Shown piece by piece: positions 1 through 12,480 of a DNA stretch of 64,000 bases; position 1 is the first letter of the stretch; every line of letters starts with the position of its first letter. The notes below the pieces were generated by a model that had not been told where the DNA came from, made no database searches, and worked only from the letters and a program-made list of their open reading frames with translations. A program made the position numbers and the translations under genes. Origin of the DNA: Collybiopsis luxurians FD-317 M1 (lineage: Eukaryota; Basidiomycota; Agaricomycetes; Agaricales; Omphalotaceae); assembly GCA_000827265.1 (NCBI GenBank), contig KN834758.1:248001-312000 (forward strand), written 5' to 3'.

Positions 1-2038
1 AACATCCTCAGACTGATCGATATTTAGCGGACTGCCCTGTACGTGGCCGTATCTTGGCTTCGGGAGCGTAAACCATATTCCAACTCGATTCGATTCTTAG
101 GAACTTCATTTGGGATCTCGCATTATCAAAACTTTACACCAACTGTCTGATGTCAACTCTGAACGCGCGTACGGGGCTTTCAAGCCGCGGTCTAGGCTCG
201 ACGGAGCCAGTGCAAGATCGCGGCCAGGTAGTCGATGTAAGCACTGAACCGACTATGGTCATATTTCTCCCAAGCTAAAATATCCATGATATCCCAGTCT
301 GATCTGAAATTTGCTTCCGACAACTTGCGTAGTGTTCGTGACTCAAGTTGAAGGGTATGTTTTAAGTTCACCTCCTTCCACAGATCGCACAGATTATCAG
401 CGAGCCGAAAGTGCAAGAATCGGACATTGGAGTTATATCCCGATCTCAGACTCCTTCCCACCAAGTTGTATCATACCGTGGCGGAGATGCTGAATACGGC
501 ATTATTGTAACCAAGGTAAGATTATTCTCAGTTTCAGAACAACTCTGGTTTTCTCTAGCTAATTTTCAGGTCATGGAAGTGCGAGAAGATCCTAATTCGT
601 CTGCTATTATGACTATGGCATAGTAATACTGTAAATCAGGCCTTTAGTCAAAGGTTGTGTATTTTTAACCACGATACCCAATCACCATTAGCACATACAC
701 AGAGTCAAATAGTTAGTAACTTCCGCCCTGCATTGCTTCCTATGATAGTTCCAACAGTCTCGCACCGCCTTTTATGAAACAGTGGGGATGATTAAGAGGC
801 GCTGATGTTATGTACGGCTATAATCTTTTAGGCCATAGGAACACCTTAAGTACTTACCCTTGACTGAGGTGCGAAGCATTGCTTGGACTCGTGGGAATGA
901 AACCGTTCGTTTCCATTGGTCTTAATTGACAATATTGTTAGTGGCTACGACAAAGAACTCGAAGTTTGAGTATATGGTTAAATGTATCCATCTATCGTAG
1001 GCTACGACTTCAATCAATCCATTATGCTATGTAGCCACCGTCAATTTATCACCATCGTCAAGCGGCTCCGCTACAGATACTTTGTACAATTGGCTCCTCA
1101 ACGTTCCTGGGTAACAATACTTACAGTGGAGTTGACAGGCATGCCTTCGCGGACGATTGGTTTAGGTTTGACCTCTCATAAAGCTCGATTCTTTCCATAC
1201 CCCCTTGGAGTTCCAGCAACGCCACCCCTCATACGTGTCGTGGGACTGCTATTGCCACTGGTCTTATCGTGAACAGCCTCGGTGGGATCCTCGCGATATG
1301 TTTTTCAGATACTCTAAGGTTTCGGGCTTTCGTAGAACGAAAGGAACGCTCAAAAGTAGTACCTACCAGAGAACAATCGGTGCCTGGCTTCATCGAAGTA
1401 CTGTACATTTCCAGTTAAAATGGTTAAACTTCATAAGCTTACTTATGTATACTCGGCGTAAAGCACTGAGTACTCCGTTGGGTGAATTCAGTTCGTCATC
1501 GACATCGATACCTGTCCGAGTCCGTCTAAGTGGGTTGAATTTGAGGAATTAGCACAATCCCGTTGTTCAGCGGCCTCACGGGATCTCCTTTGATTTATTA
1601 AACCGGTACAGCGTTCAAAATGGTGAATGGGCCGACGAAAGAGTCCCTGTTGATTGGGGACAGAGCAAGCAGAGCCAACAATTTCTCAGTGTCACTGGTC
1701 TCTCTAGGCTACGTAACCCAGGTCCTTGCTATCTGGTAAGCAGACAGCGAAGAACATTGACGACCACAAGTGATATGTGGGCAGTGAGTCTTCACTCGTT
1801 CTTGCACGCTGCGCCACATACGAAAAATTCCAAGTTTATGATGCGGAAAGGACCAAGGCAGTAATGATGTAAATTAACTACGTTAGAAAGAGAAAAGACG
1901 CGTGAAATCATCGTTGCCAGGCGTCCAGAGTCGCGCGAATGAGATTTCTAGCCCAAGTTAGTACGAAAGCGCCCGAGTTTGTAGAAAGGCGGACGGGCGC
2001 CTATGCTCCGAACTTTTTCCAACCTGGACTTGTGTGCC
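1..2038. other. gene-poor stretch, no recognisable gene
   Basis: I find no gene that I can support here. Short open frames exist on both strands. One on the minus strand (192-464) and one on the plus strand (311-623, with a plausible intron at about 516-570) look faintly coding, but neither resembles a family I know and they overlap each other. Frames around 982-1552 contain a hydrophobic segment but are broken by stops. The stretch may hold decayed genes or old mobile-element debris. No terminal repeats, target-site duplications or reverse-transcriptase/transposase motifs were seen. Confidence 0.5.
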
Positions 2039-5000
2039 ATGGACGATTCACGACTCCACCTTGGGACAATTGAAGAGTAATCTGCCGAAGACTGCTTTAA
2101 AAGTACATATGCTGAAATTTACATAGGTCTGGCTTTTCCGACACCCAGTTGTCGGCGGACAGTTCGTCGGATCGATTCGTGTACAACGGTGAAAGCAGCC
2201 CAAATGACGGCGAGCAGTCGGAAGACGAAGAATTTGTTTACCCCGGAACCTCGGAATCTCCAACAGTCAACAAATCCCCCCTCTCTGAAGGGACCTCACC
2301 AATAGCGCCCCCCATTCAGCCCCATCCTTCACCAGCCCAACTGGAATCCAGTTACGCGGCGGCATCATCCGGGGATCTGGTGCTTTTGAAAAAAATATTC
2401 CAGACAGCCTCACATAATGGCGAGGTCGAGGCATTTAGTCTTGCGAATGACGCCTCTACTCGGACCGGACTCACTGCCTTACACGCTGCGGCCAGTAAAG
2501 GATATCTGGACATTGTCAAATGGCGTGAGTGACATTGGGGCTCGGTAGTTTATACCATTTTTTGAGGGTTATCTAGTGGTGGAAGACTGCGGTGCCATGC
2601 CAGACTTGGAAGATAAGGAGGGCGAGGTGCGTGCTTTTTTGTGTTTCTTAACCGACGTCTCACGCGTAAGACAGACTGCCCTTCACAAATCCTCACTGAA
2701 CGGACATCTACATATCGTCAAATACCTTGTGCCCAACCGGGGCTCTGTCCATGCCCAAGATGCTGACGGATGGACTGCTTTACATAACGCTTGTTCGAAG
2801 GTAAGCGGAAATGTGTAATGATGAAGTTCAATTGGCGAAATCGAATGCACCTGCAGGGTTATCTCGATGTCGTTCGATACTTGTGTGAATCGGGAGGAGC
2901 TGGTTCAGAAGTCAATGGAGTTCTCGGGGTAGACATGCGAAGTAAAGGCGGTTGGACTCCACTCAGTGCGTTACCCACTTTGACCTCCGTAACTATTGCG
3001 CACTCAGTTGCTCCTTTATCATTTATAGTGAATGCTGCGTCAAAAGGACATCTACCGGTTGTTCTATATTTACTGACAAAGCAAGCGGCGGACCCGCTGA
3101 TCAGGAACAATTGGGGAGAAACCGCGTATGATGCAGCAGCAGCCGTATTTGAAGTTTGGATATGTGAAGTGCGTACTTCGCCGACACTCTAATGACGGCT
3201 CCAACCTCATATTGAACGCCAATATTCTAGGTTTTACAAAGAGCAGAAGCTGACCGCTGGAATGGCTCCATGGTATCCTACAACCCACTTTCCGTCCACA
3301 CCACGGTGCCTTTAATTCTGTATGAAAATCAACGACTAGATACCCGCCTTAAAACATTAGCGACGTCCGGTGGAAGACCAAAGTTTTCTGCTTCAGGTTT
3401 AGGGCGGCATGGAAGGCGCGCTCCTTTCGAGCTTCGTCTACCTCCTTCCGATCAACAGTCCGGTAGCGAGATTGTATCCGCCTGGCGAAGCAATGTGCAA
3501 CTTCCTTTGCGAGATAGCCCCTGGACGTTACCCAGACCGGGCTCCACCCATCTGGAGGGCGCAGAACGCAGTCATTTCTGGCTGTAAGCTCCATCGCTGT
3601 CCTTTTCTTATCCAATCTAATTTTTTCCTTCAGCTCAGATTGGACTTTGGACGTTACACATCCTGGAGTCGACGCGGAAGAAGGTTGGCAATATGCTCGT
3701 CACTTTGGCGATGCGTATGATCAGTGGACAGCAGAGATGCCTCCTCAACTAGAACGTGTCTTGAATGGCGGTATCACGCTTTCCCCCGGTCTCAGCGGCT
3801 CTTCTTCCCGACGACCATCCGGCTCCGGTTCCATCAATAGTTCTCAAAGTGGTTGGGTGCGAAGGCGTCGATGGGTGCGCGTGATGCGTCGCCGACTTGA
3901 CATCGCACCTCTTCCATATCTCTTTCCTGATGGTGGAATGTACCTCATTGATCCCAACGGTAACTTGATTCGTTACACTGAAAACTCGGATTCTCGTCTT
4001 TCCGATAGTACATCCCCTGAGGAAGGACAGGAATTGAGTGCCATGTCTGCGACGTTCTTTTCTGGGTCTCAGGATTATGTAGGGCGCGCGCGATATTTAG
4101 TTGGATCAAATGATACTTCCACGAATGGTATTTTGTCGGCGGTCGATGCTCGACGGGCCATAGCTAAGCTTGAACGAGCTACAATGGAGCTCAGGTTGGG
4201 CATTCCAGGTCGGTTCCTTTTTCGACGGCTAGGACCGCACATCAACGTCATACTTTTGCAGGAGACAGCGACTTGGAACGTAAAACTCAAGCCGAAGTGC
4301 TGTTAAATGCTTACAGCCGCGAGCTGGAACGCCAGAAAACTGCTGCCGAAGAACAGGGCCTAGTTCTTACCGGAGAAGGTTCGCGCTCCTCCGTTATTGG
4401 CATTTTTTCAAGGCTGATAACTAATTCGCTATAACCTTTACAAAGACATTGACATTAACGACGACGATGACGACGACGACGACGAAGAGTTCCACTACCC
4501 AACCTCACCCCCAGCCAGTATCCGTCCTTCCTCTCGATCAAGTTCCACGACCGGGTATCTCAACAATCGACCGGAATCACAGCGAACAATGTCCGATCTT
4601 ACGCCACAACAACTCTCACAAGCGCCCGACTTCCGGGTACCAACTCACGAGGCACCGCACAAAGTTAAGAGATGGGCCGCGCCCAGTCCGCATCAGATTC
4701 ATCAGTGGGAGAAAGACGAAGATGTGCCTCAATGTAGAGATTGCCAAAGGAGGTTTAATTTCATTGCAAGAAGAGTGAGTGTGTTCTTATTACGCCTTGT
4801 GGATGTTACTGTTGCTGATGATACCTCGACAATTCTCCGCTAGCATGTCCGTTTCTTTCCTGCTCTCCTCATCCTCATATCGAATTCATCCTTTCTTTCT
4901 AGCACTGCCGACGATGCGGCAGGATCTTTTGCGATAAATGTTCTTCCTACCGGGCACTCCTCGACCCTTCGGACGTTGTCCGCGAACCAGGATATCCCGA

Positions 5001-5717
5001 AAGCGCTAGCCACAGTAATGGCTCTGCACCTAACGCTGGCGCTTCGTCCAGTTCCCAACGCGTTTGCCGAAACTGTTTCGAAGAAGTTAATGGCTCTGTC
5101 CCAAGTGGTATTCAAGGGATACGCTCGACGACTATGGAGAGGATTTTTGTTGACCTTGATCAGGAGAGACAGAGACTGACAATCCCACATTCGACGAGAA
5201 GACAAAGTAGTTCTCAATTGAGTGATTTGGCAGAGTATGTTCTTTTACAATGTGGCTCAAATTTACCCACTTTAGTAACTCGGACTATTTTTCGTGTAGG
5301 TGCCCAGTCTGTAATTCCAATCTCGAGGAAGTCGGAGATGCCGCAGAGCAAGAAGCCCATGTCAAAAGATGTCTAGATGGAGGATCTGGACCGACGCACC
5401 AGGCTGCGAAGTATTTGGTTTATAGGCTTCCGGCAGACAGTGCGCTTATAGGTGTCGAATGTGTTATCTGTTTGGAAGAGTTTGCAAAAGGTGATACACC
5501 GCTTTTCCTGGTTGGATAGATTCTTTACTGATACTGATTCGCACTTCTCAGGCTCTATGGTGGCACGACTCAGCTGCTTCTGCAGTTTCCATAATGGTCG
5601 GTTCCTCGTTGCCCTTTGTTTCCTTGATTTCGCTCTCTAAACAATATCCCTTCTCTACTAGTCTGCCTCTCGTCATGGCTTCAACGAGGAAAAGCTTGTC
5701 CTGTTCATGCTCGCTGA
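2039..5717 (+). CDS. ankyrin repeat - DysF/peroxin - FYVE - RING protein, putative membrane-associated E3 ubiquitin ligase
   Basis: The start is ATG 2039, and a first exon of 38 nt (to 2076) splices at 2127 into the long N-terminal exon. About ten introns follow, and the TGA is at 5715-5717, giving roughly 940 residues. In order I see: an acidic Ser/Pro-rich head; four or five ankyrin repeats (for example GLTALHAAASKGYLDIVKW and GWTALHNACSKGYLDVVRY); a DysFN-like segment (SDWTLDVTHPGVD, GWQYARHF) and a DysFC-like one (WVRRRRWVRVMRRRLDI); an Asp-rich run near 4460; a FYVE finger (WEKDEDVPQC, RRHCRRCG, RVCRNC); a C2HC finger (CPVCNSNL ending HVKRC); and a C-terminal RING (CVICLEEF, CFCSFHNVCLSSW, CPVH). 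FYVE domains bind PI3P on endosomes and RING domains recruit E2 enzymes, so an endosomal or vacuolar ubiquitin ligase is inferred, in the manner of yeast Pib1, which has FYVE and RING only. Domain calls are firm; the function is inferred. Confidence 0.85.
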
Positions 5718-5936
5718 ACACATCAACTTCAGACTATGAAATTTATCTTACCCTACATGCTTTCCAAGTTTCATGCATCATGTTTTCTCTTTCATGCGCT
5801 TTCATTTGCTTGGCTTTCGCGGACAGCTTTCAGTCGGCATAATCTTACAATCACATCTTGGATAACTGGATTTCTATACCACTAGTCCCTCAGTCGTTTA
5901 TTCCCTGTCAATCTTTACTTCCGCGACCCTGCATGA

Positions 5937-7103
5937 TTAATCCCCGTCATCCCTTGGTTCATAAAATGTGCTATAATGCATCTGGTTCGGGTCCATGACT
6001 CGGATGATGTTATGGAGGCTTTCCGGATCTTCCTCATCCGGTTCCACAATATTCTGGCCTTTCCGACCGTCGTCTTGGTCGTCTTCAAACCAACCTGCCG
6101 GGTCGTCGCCGTCTTCGTCTTGGTCGTCATCTTCAAGATCGGATTCAGTGGGCTTATAGTTCCTGATAGAGGTGTAAATCTTAAATAGAAAGGAAGGGGA
6201 ATGAATGATAACACACATAAAAGCCCATATCCTTGCTTCCCTTTCCTCTCTCGACATTACTTCTCCATGCATGGGATAACCATGGTGTAAACGTTTCTGT
6301 TCCATGCGCTGTTTTCTCTGCAAGTCATAAGCATGTGCACGCTGTTCGATCTCAATGGCTTCTTGCATTCCGAGCATGCCAATGTGAGAAGGTCCTGCTG
6401 TAGCCCCCTAGATATCAAATTTAATAAAACAGTTTAAATCATGGACTAGAGGTTATTTGCAACTTTGCCACAAACGATTTGATTGGTCGAGAAGTCGCTC
6501 CAACAATTCAAAGTTTCCAAATCAGAAGTTTGCAAGAATTCTGCACATAACCTCTACTACTTGGAAATGATATTACTTACAAATCTCTCCAGCGCCCTCT
6601 TTTTCGCATCTATCGCATGGCTCATGGGCGTTTCCGGTTCCATATCTAAATCGTCTTGACTTTCATTTTGTCCTACATGGCGCGATTCGGATATCCTAGT
6701 ATTCTTCATCCTGGTGTTGATCACTTCCATACCATGCACTTCGATTAGTTGTTCTTGGATCGCGGCCTGTTCAGCGGTTATTCGTTGGATATAGGTCGAA
6801 GTTGTTGTTGCGGGTCTGAAAGTGTGGAAAAGTTCTAAGCAACGGCGCAGGTTGAGACTCAGCTACTTACGGCGAAGTCAAAATCTTCTCGTTCTTCTGG
6901 TACAAATTCTGCAACTCCCACACAGACATTTGCGATATCTTTTGCTTTGGTTTAGGAGAGGCAAGGAATCCGTGAGGAACACCGCCATTTGTGTTGCGTC
7001 GTCGTCGGCGAGCTGACGGAGACGATGAACCTGAGCGGGAGGCAGATCGGAGGCGGTCAGGGCGGTGAGGTCCCGGTGAAGTTGGTGGGGATGAGGTGGA
7101 CAT
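5937..7103 (-). CDS. conserved hypothetical protein
   Basis: Four exons fit (7103-6871, 6815-6581, 6407-6217, 6162-5937) and keep one frame for 294 residues. I do not recognise a characterised family. The N-terminus is Ser/Pro/Arg-rich and basic. It is followed by a conserved-looking helical block (MSVWELQNLYQKNEKIL, then TYIQRITAEQAAIQEQLIEV), a second helical region rich in Arg, Glu and Gln (EIEQRAHAYDLQRKQRMEQK) and a strongly acidic C-terminal half (DLEDDDQDEDGDD). The mix of coiled coil and acidic tail suits a nuclear scaffold protein, but that is a guess. A probable 5'-UTR intron lies just upstream at about 7144-7204. The gene converges on the ankyrin/FYVE/RING gene, with 219 bp between the stops. 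Confidence 0.7.
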
Positions 7104-7368
7104 TGAGGTAGTGTCTGGCGCAAGTAGAGTAGTTCGTTGAAGCTGGGAGAAACAAGCGTGTATTTATATAATTTCAGTGTGGACAACATCGGAAGTACTT
7201 ACTAAAAAGGCAAACTGTGGCTGAACAACCCGTGACCAGCTCCGCCTTAGTATTACTAGGCCTTACTGCGCATACTAAAGTCTTACAATTCTGCGTATAC
7301 AAGTACACCGATACAATCATACATGTAACATTACAATAATTTCCATACCCACCCCGAAAACATTTGTA

Positions 7369-8531
7369 TTACATGAACATATCTCTTGCACCTGGAGGCA
7401 TCTCTCCTGGCTGAAATTCGTTCTCAAATTGAGGCGGAAAGAATTCGTCATTGGAAGGGTCTCCTTGGCCAGGAAGATTGTGAGGTCTGCGTGGAGCAGA
7501 GAAACGACCTAAACCGACTCCACCGGCTCCAGGACCCAATGCAGGCATTACGGGGTCGAAGCGCGCTCCTGGAGGAGCGCCCATAGGTGGAAGAAAGCCA
7601 TCCCCGCCCCAAGGTCCTCGAGTCCCTGGCATACCGAAGCCTCCTCTGGGTCCAAAGTTACCTCCTTGGCCACCTCCACCAAAAATGGGATGATCCGGAC
7701 CGACAAACATACCGTCGCCACCGATACCTCCACTAGAAGAAGGGAATAACGGGGGTGGTTGAAAAGTCCCGCCAGGACTTGGATCAAGATCCCTCCGACC
7801 GATCTCAAGTGGATTTCGGGGAATACCCATGGGAAATTCTGCGTCTGGGTTGTAACGAGGAATTCGAGGGATAGCCGATGAGGATGATGATGGGTTGCTG
7901 GCTCGTTGCCGAGATGAGGTGGAAGAAGTTTCGACGTCGGCTTCCTCTGTATATCCATCTTTCCGCAGACCAGGAACGAGTTTCTGTACGATCTTCAGCT
8001 TAAATTGCGATACAAAATCTGCAACCCGATTGGACGAGATGAAGCAGTGGACGAGGGGTGTATCAGATGCTGCCGCGTCATACGGGAAGGCTGAGGGCGA
8101 GGTAAAGTCATTTGTGGATATATCCAGAGACGTGGCTTTATCGGTCTACAACCACGACGACGCCATTAGCCGTGCACATGGTGGAGATAGCTGATACAAA
8201 CCTTAGCAGCAATTGCATTGATTACGGTCCTACTTCCCAACTTGGACATTTTTATGATGAATTCTAGACTGCTCTGTTCATGCTTGTATCGAAGAGTATA
8301 ATTGCCGGGGCCATTCTTATTCCAGGCCTCCGGAAGAACATTAGTTGCTGCATACGAAGTAGGTGTAGAATCATCCACAGCAACAAGACGAAAAGACAGA
8401 GCAGCTAGGATCGAATGAGAAAGCACTGCGAGAGCATCTTGGGCACTCTGTAACCTTCTCGAATCAGCAGGAAGAAGAGTCGGAATCAAAGATACTAGAG
8501 CGGAGGCGTCGAGAATGTTTTTGTTGGACAT
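7369..8531 (-). CDS. proteasome inhibitor PI31-like protein (PSMF1 / Fub1 family)
   Basis: Two exons (8531-8202 and 8145-7369) give 368 residues. The N-terminal half matches the PI31 N-terminal (FP) domain (ALVSLIPTLLPADSRRLQ, WNKNGPGNYTLRYKHEQSSL, with continuation LDISTNDFTSPS in exon 2). The C-terminal half is the Pro/Gly-rich PI31 tail (IGRRDLDPSP, a GGG-rich segment with PDHPIFGGG, then RFDPVMPALGP). PI31 binds the 20S proteasome and affects its assembly and activity. The start is ATG 8531; an upstream in-frame ATG would run into the NSP1 3' end and is less likely. The gene sits only 82 bp downstream of NSP1 on the same strand, so its promoter is confined to that gap, which holds the shared proteasome-promoter motif. 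Confidence 0.88.
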
Positions 8532-8563
8532 GGTGGTCAAAGGTCCAGTATCGTGGGAAACCA

Positions 8564-8571
8564 TGACGCGT
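8564..8571 (-). promoter_or_regulatory. candidate proteasome promoter element ACGCGTCA upstream of PI31
   Basis: On the PI31 coding strand the octamer ACGCGTCA lies at -33 to -40 from the ATG, inside the 82-bp gap to NSP1. The same octamer, in the same orientation and at nearly the same distance, precedes PRE3 and PRE10. It combines a CRE-like half (TGACG on the plus strand) with an MCB-like core (ACGCGT). The binding protein is unknown. Confidence 0.5.
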
Positions 8572-8613
8572 ATTACATTGACACATATACAACCTCGAAT
8601 ATCGATTACTTTT

Positions 8614-10632
8614 TTATCCACGGAAGCCTCTCGACTTGGATCCATTTCCGTTCAGACTTTGTCCCGACTCATTAACACGACGTTCCACCTCTGTGACCTT
8701 GCTTTCAATCTCGCGCACAGAACCATCAATCCATTGCAGACTGTCCAAATGACTGCTCAAGATTTGTGATATCTGTGTCATGGGATCTTCTTGTGTCTTC
8801 TCGCCGGAAGAGGGCATTGATAGGCCATTGACGGCATCAATCATTTGCGTTAAAGACCCAGACAGGTCATCGAGGTGGGTTTGGAGGTCTGTTGCTAGCA
8901 TGTAGCTGAAGTTACGAAGATTAGAATGAGACATGGCTGTTGAGCGACGGGCATAGCATACTTTTTATCTCGCTCAGTATCTGCTGGACCGGTATCCAAC
9001 GCACGAAGGCTTCCTCCTTGGCCACCAAAAATTTCTTCAGTCACTTTTTCATAAGCGTCAAGTGTAGCAGCCAGATCCTTTTGTTGTTGTTCGATGTGAT
9101 CCAGCGATTGGTCGACTTCAGCTTGTTCGCGCTCCGCTGCTTGTACATGGCTGTATAGAATGGCCAGCTAAGAAAGAATGAATGAGGGTAACACGATCCG
9201 CAAAATGGATTTGTTCGTACACTTTTCGAATTTTCGATAAGCGCCCTATCCCACATAGAGACCTCGGCTGCGAATCTATTGAACTCTTTAACATGTGTTT
9301 CGAGCTCGTTCGACCATTTGTTGACAATCTCTTCAATGGTTTTGCCTCGCAAAACTGAAGGCGGTTGAACCGCAACAGCGGGAGCTGTAGAGGATCCTAG
9401 AGCAGAAGTGCCTAACAAACAACCAAAAAGACGACAATGAATGAACAACATAGCTAAAGTAGCGGCATAGCTAACCTGGTCTGTCTCCAGGTTTTAAGAG
9501 AGCTGTGCCTGAAAAAAATAAATAAATAAGGATCACCAGGACCAATACAGATAGAAATGCTTACTTGCGGCACTATCCTTCTTATCCTCTGGTTTCGAGC
9601 CGAAAGGATTTCCAGTCCCCAAGGCTGAAGAAGTGGCTGCAGCAACAAACATCACAAAAAAGTCCACAGGAAGAAAGACGAAACTATACCTGGAGTCTTA
9701 TCATTATTTTCAGTAGGTTTTGCGCCAAAGAGGCCACTGCCTATTGCAAAGACACTTATGAGGATACGACACAATACTGAGATACAGACTGTATACCTGA
9801 AGTAGCTGTAGTGATAGTAGTGGGCGCAGCAGGAGCAGTGGTCGTAGGAGTGCCACCACCAAGAGAGAATGAAGCAGGTGTAGAAGCGGCAGCGGCTGGA
9901 GGGGTTGTTGCCAGGGGTTTTCCGAACAGTCCACCGCCGAAAAGCCCAGTTCCAGGCGTATTTGTAGACGCAGCAGCAGAGGCTGCTGTATTAGACGCCC
10001 CACCTTCCGCTGGTTTGGGGGTCGTACCAAACAGCCCGGTATTCGAAGTAGGAGTTGATGTACCTGAAAGCAAATTTCATTTTAATTGAGCAAACCGAAG
10101 CATTGAAGGGGGCGGTATACCAGTGCTGCTCGAAGCTGGGTTGTTAAAGACTAGAAACTTGATCAGTACTACGAATTAGTGCGGTAGAGAAAACCAACAG
10201 CTTGAAGTCGCAGGTTTTGGCGCGTCCTTGTTTGCCTGATCCGTCGGTTTTGGTAAAGAAAACGCGCCTCCTCCGAAAAGAGGGTTCATAGTGGAAGGTG
10301 TATTGCTGGAAGGAGCTGTAGGGGCACTTGTATTCGAATTTGAACCGCCAAATAAGCTGCCACTTGCAGGTGCTGTAGTGCCACTACCACCTCCAAATAA
10401 ACTGTTTCCGGATGAGGTATTCGGCGTTGAGCTGCCGCCAAATATCGAGTTTGCCGGTTTGTTGGCTGTAAGTTCGTTTACTGTCACGAACGGGTCAAAG
10501 GAAATGGTTCTGCGAACCTGTATTGCCGAAAAGATTAGAAGTTCCTGCGGTAGAACCTGCTCCTGTATTGCCGCCAAATAAGCTTCCTGCCCCAGTCTGC
10601 CCAGAATTTGCCGTGTTTGAGAAAAAACTCAT
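8614..10632 (-). CDS. NSP1: nucleoporin NSP1 (Nup62 homolog)
   Basis: The gene starts at ATG 10632 (MSFFSNTANSGQTGAG) and ends with TAA at 8614, with many short introns. The N-terminal two thirds carry FG-type repeats: SLFGG, SIFGG and GLFGGGLFGKP in a Ser/Thr/Asn/Pro-rich background. The C-terminal third is the Nsp1/Nup62 coiled-coil domain (IEEIVNKWSNELETHVKEF, WDRALIENS, then LQTHLDDLSGSLTQMIDAV and ending GSKSRGFRG). Nsp1 works in the central channel with Nup49/Nup57 and on the cytoplasmic face with Nup82/Nup159. The FG repeats bind transport receptors and the coiled coils anchor the protein. The NUP82/NUP88 gene begins at the right end of this same window. NSP1 diverges from the membrane-protein gene at 10751 across 118 bp. 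Confidence 0.92.
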
Positions 10633-10750
10633 TTGAAGACGAAGGAGAAGGTTGAGAACAAAACGCGTCTGAACAGACGCCGGTGCTGTTCATTCCATCA
10701 AGCGATTGAGATGCATCATTCACACTGGGCTTTGCCTTCATATCTCTCCG

Positions 10751-12450
10751 ATGGCCAGGTCGGATACTTTGGAAACTATTGCCATCCTCGAGGAGCAGAA
10801 AATCGATGAACTCGATAAATCGTCCACCTCTTCGCCAAATGAATTCAAGATGTTCATTCATTGTGATGGGTGCGTATACTACTCAAACGGTCAGATAGTT
10901 GTCGACCAGGATATCCGAAATCCAGAACTTCTCTCTGCGATTTTATTCGCTGCTTCAGACCTTGGTATTGACACCTGGGACGAAGATAATATGGAAGTTC
11001 AGCTGAACATGAACAAAAGAGGAGAATGCAATATGGCGCTGTTCATAAATCATACACATTGCATCGCTGGGCATACTTATGACGACGCTAGCAATAAGGC
11101 ATTCTTATCCATGGATCCAGTACGGCGTAAGTTCTCTTGATTTGCTGTATTCGATCGACTCACTGTTATACAGTGAACAGACGACGAAGACTATACTGGA
11201 ACTTCCTATGGACACACTCGGCACATGTTCCTTGCCCTACTCGAGCAATTCCAGATGCTTGTGATGCGCTTACTTGGTTCTATGCATGCCTAAATCTTTT
11301 CCAATATTCATTTCTCTGACATTTATCTTTAGACAGATAACCTGATTTCCGGGCCCAAAAGTGTCGTTCCCTTTTCAAAAGCTGAGTGCGAGGAGCTCTT
11401 GAGGCACGTAAAGGACTTTGAGGGTATGTGTAGTTGCCAGACAATAAGTTCAACATTGCACTCAAGACGTGTTCAGCGCCGTGTTATGCCAATTCAGCAG
11501 CCAAAGTTGCATTCCTTTCATGGTTGCTTCGTGAAATCTGCAGCTTCCGGAATGCTGAAACGTATGGCGAACTCCCTCGTAAAGAATTATCCGAAATGCA
11601 AAAAAATAAATTTCATCAGCCGAAGGCTGCTGTATCTACTCACCCCGCAGCCTTCCTCCGCCCTATAATACATCTCATTATGAACTTCATCTTCTTCGGT
11701 ATCCCACATTCCTATATGAGGCTTGTGAAGCAATCTTTCGAGTACCGAGGCCGATTGACTGGTATGCAGAGCCGATGGGAAGAATACATCGAACGTCTCG
11801 TAAGAGAGTATTCCCACTTTCTTCTGATAGTACGTCACAAAGTGGTCCCTTCTATTTCTTCTGCTCTATTGATATCCTCGAACATAGTCGACTGTGTTGC
11901 TTTCTGCTACCGTAGGCCTTTTGGCGGTCCCGGATATCTCGCCACTCGCTCAAGTAGCGGCGCTCGTATCCGCTCTAAGCTCACTGGGAAGTATCATTGT
12001 AGGCGTATTTGCTATATGGAGGCACCAAGCAAAATTTCGTACTATTGACTCGGTATGTGTTTATCTCTTGTTGGTACTCCTCTATAACCAGCTATCTAGT
12101 TCACGTACCTGCGCAACGCCCAACATAATCTTCTGGGATATCACGGGCACGCCATGCTGCTGAGTCTTCCCCCGGTATTGTTGGTGTGGGCCATCATCAC
12201 GTTCACTATCTCTACCGTGGCGTATGCGTTGGGCAGTTTGGGTCGCCGCGACACAGCCGATGATATCTCCATGGCTGTATTTCTAGTCATTTTTGTTTGC
12301 ATACTTGGAACGGTCTTAGCTGCATTATATACATTGTCGATGATATGGACCTTCAGCCATGCTGATTTTTGGTGGATACGTCTGAGAAGGAAGCTCAAGA
12401 AACTTTATTTACCATGGAAGTCGAAGCACAAAAACAGTTTTATGGTATAA
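10751..12450 (+). CDS. agaricomycete multi-span membrane protein of unknown function
   Basis: Starting at ATG 10751 (MARSDTLETIAILEEQ; an in-frame ATG also exists at 10706), about six exons can be joined to TAA 12448-12450. The N-terminal part is soluble, with a WW-like start (CDGCVYYSNGQIVVDQDI), a block NRRRLYWNFLWTHSAHVP and a conserved helix (FLSWLLREICSFRNAETYG). The C-terminal half carries YIERLVREYSHFLLI followed by three strongly hydrophobic segments (around 11895, 11960 and 12165-12350). I recognise this as a family I have met in many agaricomycetes, often in several copies per genome, with no established function. One intron (11284-11332) appears to use a GC donor. The stop lies 30 bp from the stop of the convergent ATPase gene. 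Confidence 0.75.
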
Positions 12451-12480
12451 CCAAGTAGACTCAGTATATATTTTGAATGA

